Below are positions 56,537-64,000 of a stretch of 64,000 nucleotides of DNA, in pieces. Position 1 is the stretch's first letter. Every line of letters starts with the position of its first letter. The stretch is from Sarcocystis neurona (Eukaryota; Apicomplexa; Conoidasida; Eucoccidiorida; Sarcocystidae): the NCBI GenBank assembly GCA_000727475.1, contig KL647289.1, positions 2,709,450 through 2,773,449 on the forward strand. The letters are read 5' to 3'. Made by a program: the position numbers and the translations under genes. The notes below the pieces were generated by a model, which made no database searches, was not told the DNA's origin, and saw only the letters and a program-made list of their open reading frames with translations.

Positions 56537-59500
56537 TCACGTGGCAGTCCGTCTGTTTTGTGTGTCCTTCGAACGGTCAGTCGAACGGTGAGAGTCGCGC
56601 TGACTTCTGGACAATTGAGTCCGCATTACTAGTGGAGTTAAGTCTACGCAAGTGAGGGTTACACGTGCGTAGCGACTCGCTATTTCTGCCGCCTTGCTGC
56701 CCGCCTTCGGCTTCGGATGTTGACTCTGGTCTAACAGCTGTGAGAACGGCGGCTGCACCTCGGGGGCAACGCCTTTTCCATACAGAGGAACAGGCACGCC
56801 CGCAGACGCCGTCAACTCCCAGTGTTTAACGTTCGTTTTCATGTACGATATGCAGCAGCGCCTGTCGTACATAACCCCGGAGCACCGTAAAAAGCAAACA
56901 AATCACTGTGTAAACATCAGATGTCAGTCCTGCGCGGAAGAGGTCACACAATGCATCACATTATGTGACCGGATTAACATTTTTCTGTGCATGTGTGTAC
57001 GGCAGAAATTCTACACACCCACAAGTAAACGTAGAATAACGTGTCTCGTTTCTACATGTCAACCTACACGTGTCTCACTGTATCCTCGGAGACACGCAGC
57101 CAACGAGATGCGCGCCTAACTCGCCCGTGTACGTACGTGCGTATACAAGTATATGCGTAATTTGCACCAATTCTGGCTCCCCCATTTGAGGCACGTATCA
57201 TCTTACAACCACACACTATATCGCAGACCCAGACACGTGTACCTCCTAAACTACATCTCAGAGATGTTCATAGAGAAAACATGTGCACTCGTTCACACTG
57301 GTGGTCTAGCTGCTTAGTAAAACGGACGCAACACGTGACACGCTTGCCACGAAGAACTTGCGTCTTCTTTTGTGCACTTCACAGCTCAGGATATAACTGC
57401 TCTTCAGATACCTTGCTCTACCGAGTCTCCACCTTTCCGACGACGCGTGCCGCAACACTAAATACATATATGTTCCTGTGTCAGCTCTGCGTAGCGTTGT
57501 CATTCGGTAGCTGAACAGCTTGGTAACACACGAACAATAACTCGACTCTACACAAGCATGCAGATGCTCAAGTGCAGGCACGCGCATTCATTCATTCAGT
57601 GGCGCCACTCTGTGTTCGACGATGACGGCGCAATAACTCATAACGTGGCTGCCTCGTGCCAATCACGTGGGATACGAGCAAACATGCCCACAAGCAGCAG
57701 GGAACAGAACGACGTCCTGCACGGTAGTTGGCGACAGAACCCTGCACACGACAGCGTGTAGAGCAAAGCTGTTTGAAGGTCGCACGATTCCGAAGCGTGT
57801 GCAACATCTGTGCGACAGTCTAGGATCGCTCAGCAATATCAGTTGGACATACTCTACGTTGCCCGTTGAATCAACTGCCACGAGTTCCTCATACAGGGGA
57901 ATAGTGACGAAGTTCATGAAACCCAGCTGCGCCTTGGCAATTTCTGCATGTTTCTCGCGTTCGCAAAGGGGTGACACTGGCAAGTGGCGCGCCAACTCTT
58001 CATCGCCCTGAAACGAGATCAAAAAACAGAATCCTGCGCTGTGGTAACGGGGGTCAATGTAACCACGCATTGCCGTCAGGTATATCCTGCATCGGTACCT
58101 CGGAAACCACAGGCGTCCACCACGATCGTGGGTGCTTAACTTATGCGTAGAATGCACCACACTTCAAGACGAATCAGAGAGGTGTCGAGTCAGCAGGCAG
58201 GCGCCCACGCGACAAACAAAAGCTCTGCATCATGTTCACACCCGGTCGTTAATAGCACAACACAAGAATAAACCAAAATAGGGAAGCAAACTGTAGCGGA
58301 CGCTGCTACGCGTTTCTCCGAGTGCGCGGGAGACTGTGAGCTCAGTGACAAGGAAGCACAATTCATGTAAACTGCACTGCTCAAGTGGTTGTCGGATTGG
58401 TGCAGTGGCTGCAAAGTAACACGCATCCTTTTAGCCCCATAAAAAACAGCTGCTCTGTCCAAAAGCAATTTTCAGCAGAGAGTGACGACGTGAGCCACAA
58501 TATTCTCACGTGTGATGCCACAGCGTGGCACACGTCGTCTTCCGTAAATGCACAAGCTTTTCTGGATCTTCCCCTCGTGGCCCTGGCTTTTCCAGGGAAA
58601 CATGCCGTTTATAGCAGCGCTGCATTCTTACCATCAAACCCACACAATGTCCCATCAAGTGCGCGGTCTCACAAATGTATCCACATGTCACGTACAAATC
58701 TGTTTAGTGCGATTTAAATGCACGAGACATGTACGTCCCTGCACCGGTGAGATCCGGACGTACGTATTTACATTGTCACATGCGCGTATGCGTATCTAAG
58801 CACAGACACGCAACTGTATCTTCGTACGAATATATCACTGTACAGCACAAGTATAACTGGGCATCACACATACACGCACGTACTGCCATCCTGCACAGAG
58901 CAAGAACGCACGTGTCTATTAAACTTCTGCTAATCGCGCGTGCACGACAGCGATTTGTCTCCTCACCTGGTCGTAGAACTCTGTACACAGGCGCAAGCAC
59001 CATTCAAAGTGCTCACTCCACCTGACTCCGCAGTGGGACAGATCTGCACACTTGATCACTATTTTTAACAAAAACCACAGGTCTTCTTCGCCACTGATGT
59101 CGAAATCCGCTGCCAGACGTCTAATCTGCGGAACACACGGCAAGCATAGAAAGACACTCGAAAACAGACTTGAGAAAACAAAGAGGACGCAAGGTAGCGA
59201 AAAACACTTCCTCGTGCCCTCTAAAAGAGCTTCTGTGCAGTTCTCAGTATGTTGCTCAGGTCCCCGTCATACAAGCACGTGGAGGCAACAGCAAAGACGT
59301 GCCCTGGTCTCGCACCCTTTCGAAAGCTATACAAAGCAACTATTTCATGTATAAAATGGCAGATAAGCTGGATGCGAACGTATAAATCGACGTGTGACAA
59401 TCGCCGGGGTGCCCTTGCTTTGGTCGATCAACGTTCCGGTACACAGGAGCATTCTGTTGCTAAAAGGAACACCAAACGCAACACAGGCGCGACTGTAGCA

Positions 59501-62500
59501 AAAGCAAGGCGGGGCAGCTGCCTGCAGTAGCGTGCTGCATTTGCAAGCAGCCACACGACTGTGGAGAAGGCAACGACTGAGTTATGAATGACAACTGAAA
59601 CGAATACTGAATACCGAGGAAAACTACATACCCGGAAGCGCGAGACTGTTTCAAAATGATTTTTCATGTCCGTAGCGAGTATCAACTCAATGATCAGCGA
59701 GCGAATTACGTGGTACTCCTGCACACACGAGAAACACAGCGAGTCGGAACCTGCAGTTCTATCAGAAAAACGTCGCAGATTGTGTCGAGATAGGGACACG
59801 TTATGATACACGCACAGTGTCCCCGGCATGGCTAGTTTGTATACAAGTTGCTACTATTCAACGTGAGTTGAAACGTAAGAAGCACTTCAGGTGACCCTCC
59901 CTGGTTGCGCGGGGCATTCCAGTGTGCTCCGCACAGAGAAGTACGCCTGTGGTCCTCAGCAGTGGCGTCCGATGGCATTCAACCGATTTCACAACGCCGT
60001 GTCACACCGTTACGTGGCGACTCTCTTCGAACACGCAGAGAATGCACAGAATCTCCATATCGTTTTGAAAACAGGAAGTCTTGATAGCCTATACTGCCGT
60101 CCATCAAGACCGCCGTTGATTGCACTGGCCTATCTGAACGCACGTGTCAGTATCGAACGTACCATTATCATCCCCCTTAGATCACTGATATGACGTGGCA
60201 CCCTTCATCTCCGAACAGCGGGGATATGAATTCGACTCACCAATACGTCTAACTTCGAAAGTGCGGACAGTCACGTGGTCTCGTCACGACGTACGCAAAA
60301 ATCTTGCGGTTACATACCCGGCGAACCTTGCTACGCAGGGGCCAAAAAACATCGCAGTCAGGCAAGTCGAGAGTTTTGAAGGTCAGGCACGAGTGGTAGT
60401 TTTCCAGGACGCTCTTGTCATTGTACAATACTGCCACGGGATCGATGGCGTTGATCAAAAGCGCATTATTGCGCCCTGGGTGGCCAATATCGTGGCAGAG
60501 ACCCGCCACTACCATCACTGCAAGATCGCGGCTGTTAACCTTGTTGTTCAACTTCAGCAGATGTGTGAGAGCGACCATCTTCTGCGACACCTGAGCGTAG
60601 AGGGGATGGAAGAAAATGTCTCACAAAACTAAACGGAGGTGTTCTCCCTCGAAGCACACGAGCATGTGTGTTTACGTACTCTCGCGCTCCTGCAACAAAT
60701 ACGCGCATGTGTGTGTGTGTGTATGTGTGTGTTTTCAAACATGTTTAACATTCACAACAGATAGTCCTGAGCAGAGTGGAGACGGGCGAGCAGAGTACAG
60801 GCTTCCCTAGGTCTTAATTACACAGATAAATGGACACGTATACAAAGCATCATACGGACCTCTACGTCGGTGTGTACATGGTTCCTGTGCAGACGCCTAA
60901 GTACGTACAGGCGAATTATGGGGAACACACGTAAGACGTAACTGGATTCCGGAATTAGAAAAGGGACTAGCATCGTTGTTGTCGCAGCGGAAGTGTCAGG
61001 CATGCACAAACATGAACATCCGGAGGGTCCTTTTGTTTCTAGGTTGTCCCTTGGTCCAGGAAACGCCCACTGCATCATCTCGTTCACACAAATATATACA
61101 TATATATATAGTCCTGCCTTCACTATCGCAAACACAGAAACTATGCAAGTGGAACTCGATGACGTACTATGCCACAGGATGCAGCATAGCGGAGGGGAAC
61201 GCGACTGTCGTAGCCACTGACTAGTGGCGAGACGAGGCCAAAATACGCATGCCGGCGCCCTAGCAACGCCGCAGTCGTTACCTGAGGCACCGAGTTTTTA
61301 CAGGAAACAAAAGAGACATTTGTGTTTCACGCCGTTAGTGCTTTTACGTCTGGATCTGTTCGTTTGTCCACCAAATGTATAGTTACTACAAATATCAAAA
61401 CGAAGCCCACCACCGCACCCACTGCGCCCGTCATCAGTACTGCTGAGATTCTACTGCGCTGGTGCGTCAGCGCCTGCCGCAAATATTTTGCAATAATCCT
61501 GTTTTTTCCGGGATCAAAGTGGATTAGCAACACATGCCGTTTCCTGTACTTGCCCCACGCCTCAGGCTTTGGATAGCCTTACTAGCTAGGAATGGACGCC
61601 GGAAAGCTTGCAATGGCAGGAGCAGCATATTTGCAGCACTGCGTGCGGCACGCTTCTACCGGTGGCACCACCTATTTACCGTGACAACCGCAGTTGCACG
61701 GAGACGAAAGAAGACGTCTTCTTCAAGAAAGATCTTTCACCGCAGCATCACGCTGTTCAGCAAGTGGACGAGGTTACAATGGGTGTGAAACTTACCAATC
61801 TTAAAGCCACCTTCCCACACGTGATACGGGGGAGACTCAACAAAGCACTAATGCACGCACGCGTTCAGCCACGTTGTACTGCACTGCGTGAAACAGGCAC
61901 ACGAGGCTTACCATGAAGCCGTGAATGCTGTTGTGATATGGAACAGCGTCGTACTGCGCTTCCACGGCCTTGAGGAAGCGCACGAGAATCTCTTTATTGG
62001 GCAGCATCAGATTTTCGCACGGTCGCGCCAGCAAGGCGTAGCCAACCTCGACGAGCGGTGCTGGCGATTCCTTCGCGTACATGAGGCAGTCGAAGTCCCA
62101 GGACTGGACTTCCTCCTCAGACAGGCGCTGCACCTGAAAAACCGCCAATGCATCAGAAGTGACAAAAAATGGGACTGTCCAGTACCCGTACATCAAACTG
62201 CTTCAAGAACGACTAATCTACCACTCTAATAGTACTAATATGCTAACACCAGTTCTCTTCCAAAACCAACTCATTTATGACAGGTACAAACGTCCGCTGA
62301 AGGACTACAAGCACGTGCGAGCATCTAGGCAAACAACCTTGAAAGTTTGTTTGAAGGCGAGAGAGCTCAGTGGTCCAAGCGACAAACAGGTCAGCTCAGA
62401 ACAACGTAGTTGCCTCCTCTCCTGCGCAACGCTATCCTTAAAGAAAAAAGGAAATAGACCAGAAAGTCCACTGTGCCTGCCACACAGTGGATGCTGACGA

Positions 62501-64000
62501 CGAACGCTGGAGCCTTCTACCGCAGTAGCTCGATGTGTCGAAGAACGAGTGTACCGAGAAGTAGCATAAAATCCCCTTTGTCCCCGCGTGCAAGCACATA
62601 TAATCTGTCATCAGAAAAGTACAAATACGTATGTATACATATATATGTGTACACGCTCATGCCCATACATACGCAACGGTGATCACTCGCTCTACAGTGC
62701 GACTTTCACTGCATAGTGCCCCACCACGCGTCGTACAGTATGCAGTTTTCAATCTAAGGGGTTGACAACCTACAAGAGTCAGGTACGTCTTTTTAATTAT
62801 GTACGTACTGACCTATATCTGCACACTTGCACACATATGCACACATATATACACACTTACACACACACACACACACACACACCTGGCTACAAAGAAACGC
62901 GCACACATTTGCGTGCCTGGGCAAGGAGTCATACATACAAAGACGTGTGTAGCCACATGTGTAAGAGTGCAGGGGGACACACACGAGCGCCGCTATGAGA
63001 AGACCGGTGCACGTCTGTTGCATTCTGCAGCCGATCCCCACCCACCATATTCAGCTCGGGAGAGCCGGAGGGCAGGGTAAGGATGTTTGCCACAGCTTCG
63101 TTGCGGGCTCTCATGTCCCTGCGAGCACGCTGGTCCATAACGAACGCTCTGTACACAATGTCCCCACCGACAACGCTTCTTCTTCCGGAAGCAACGGCGG
63201 CTGTTGCAGAAGAGCGAGAGCGCTCGATCGCTGCATGAGGCACTACACCTTCAGGTGTGAGTAGGTCTTTCTGCTGTGCACTTCTCGCATCGGACGTAGC
63301 TCCTACTGAAACATCTTCGCTCTCCTCGGGCGCCACTGCAGAGCTAAGCCTTCGTCCCTGTGCGCGGTTCACGGTAGCTGCTTCATCGCCCCTTCGTGTC
63401 ACCGCTCGTTGGCCCTCACGTTCTGCAGGGGCGACTCTGCCTTCTCTTCTTCCTGCGAGGCTGCTTGTAGCGGAGCTGGGGTCCGTTCCCCCTGTGGCTA
63501 TTGTCATGGCTCCGCCTTGCCTTTCAGCAAAATCAGCAGGATGGCTGTCGGGGGAGAGTTTACCCTGCGTGTGTTTGAATGATGCGTCTTCAAGCATGCT
63601 GCTGCCGCTGCTCACAGGACTTCCATATCCTGGTGCAACCGTAGTCGCTGCGCCTTCGCCCGCTGCCTCGTCGCTCACAGGTGCAGTCCGAGGGCTGCTT
63701 GACCACCTGCTGCGCCGGCCCACATCACGCACAGTTGCAGCACTTTTGCCTGGCGGAATGCGCGCAGTTGTCCCTGGTCTGCTTTTGTGCACGCCAGCCT
63801 CCGACTCGTCTGCTGCTGCCTTCGTCCACAGCCTGCTGTCTGCAGATTCTGAAGCGCCTTCGAATGCATTGAATGCCAGCGCTCCACGATCCTCAAAAAC
63901 GCGCGTCCTCTTTCTCGGCAACTGCAGAACAACTACTTCGTCATCAGAAAAGTCGACACCCCGGGGGGAGGAGTAGACGAATTTGAACACAGCGTCGCCC
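56537..64000 (-). CDS. 3',5'-cyclic-nucleotide phosphodiesterase, 5' end outside window
   Basis: This class I PDE hydrolyses cGMP and/or cAMP; specificity is not readable here. Minus-strand exons: beyond 64000 to 63046; 62133-61912; 60590-60318; 59718-59632; 59125-58967; 58007 to about 57858. Junctions through 58007 are all phase 0. Catalytic features in order: LSEEEVQSWDFDC; the YHN general-acid histidine in VPYHNSIHG; the metal site CHDIGHPGRNN; NDKSVLENYHSC; ELILATDMKNHF; the aspartate motif IKCADLSH; EFYDQGDEE; and the purine-clamp glutamine in AKAQLGFMNF. The first exon is a long Ser/Arg/Ala-rich linker, open to the window edge; apicomplexan PDEs usually carry N-terminal membrane helices, which would lie to the right. 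The 3' end is uncertain. An exon 56861-56537 coding CISYMKTNVKHW resembles a PDE C-terminus, but it needs a phase-2 donor that I cannot place; otherwise the frame from 58007 runs on to a TGA at 57663. Confidence 0.92.
60706..60731. repeat. TG microsatellite in a PDE intron
   Basis: TGTGTG repeats interrupted by one TATG lie in the intron between the YHN exon and the HDIGHP exon. Confidence 0.85.
62859..62882. repeat. AC microsatellite in a PDE intron
   Basis: An uninterrupted (AC)n run follows looser CACACATA text from 62820. It lies in the intron between the linker exon and the first catalytic exon. Confidence 0.9.

Noticed and set aside
60818..61135. Minus-strand 105-codon frame in the PDE intron
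   Set aside because: It partly reads through TA-repeat sequence and cannot be joined without disrupting the catalytic domain.
1..64000. Insertion sequences, CRISPR arrays, rRNA operons, telomere-type repeats
   Set aside because: I looked for inverted-repeat-bounded transposase frames, spaced direct repeats, rRNA cores and TTTAGGG arrays and saw none.

Overview
The window looks like nuclear DNA of an apicomplexan parasite, most likely a coccidian of the genus Eimeria. The reasons are conserved eukaryotic genes split by many GT-AG introns, long (CAG)n/(CTG)n triplet tracts on both strands, abundant TG and TA microsatellites, and a family of 12-bp CAG-type units. Eimeria chromosomes are known to alternate repeat-rich and repeat-poor blocks. 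Here triplet repeats are dense from 1 to about 34 kb and nearly absent from about 35 kb to the right edge. The species call is inference; no search was run.

Layout. 1-3149: CTG-rich sequence with no gene that I can support. 3150-12789 (+): DRG1, a translation-associated GTPase of 367 residues in six exons, separated by 8.5 kb of repeat-filled introns. 12790-20476: downstream sequence with microsatellites and a large 12-bp CAG-type array holding a 918-base assembly gap. 20477-23589 (+): ribosomal protein eL24 (RPL24), three exons, 157 residues. 23590-27767: no recognised gene. 27768-35092 (+): a J-domain protein whose C-terminal exons match the DNAJC11 family (mitochondrial outer membrane and cristae organisation); its middle is not resolved. 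35205-37010 (+): a probable small spliced gene with a mitochondrial-presequence-like start, family unknown. 37011-41719: nothing recognised. 41720-44968 (-): one long uninterrupted ORF of about 1,080 residues with a signal-like N-terminus and no family I recognise. 44969-56536: repeat-poor DNA with a few weak exon candidates and several diverged two-copy tandem duplications. 56537-64000 (-): a cyclic-nucleotide phosphodiesterase whose catalytic domain is spread over six exons; its N-terminus lies beyond the right edge.

How the genes relate. There are no operons; each gene is an independent spliced unit. DRG1 and RPL24 both serve the ribosome. The DNAJC11-like protein and its downstream neighbour may both be mitochondrial. 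The phosphodiesterase belongs to cGMP/cAMP signalling. Several exons are too short or lack a start codon and so escape a plain ORF scan; they were found by matching splice sites, reading phase and protein family together. I see no mobile element, CRISPR array, rRNA or tRNA gene.
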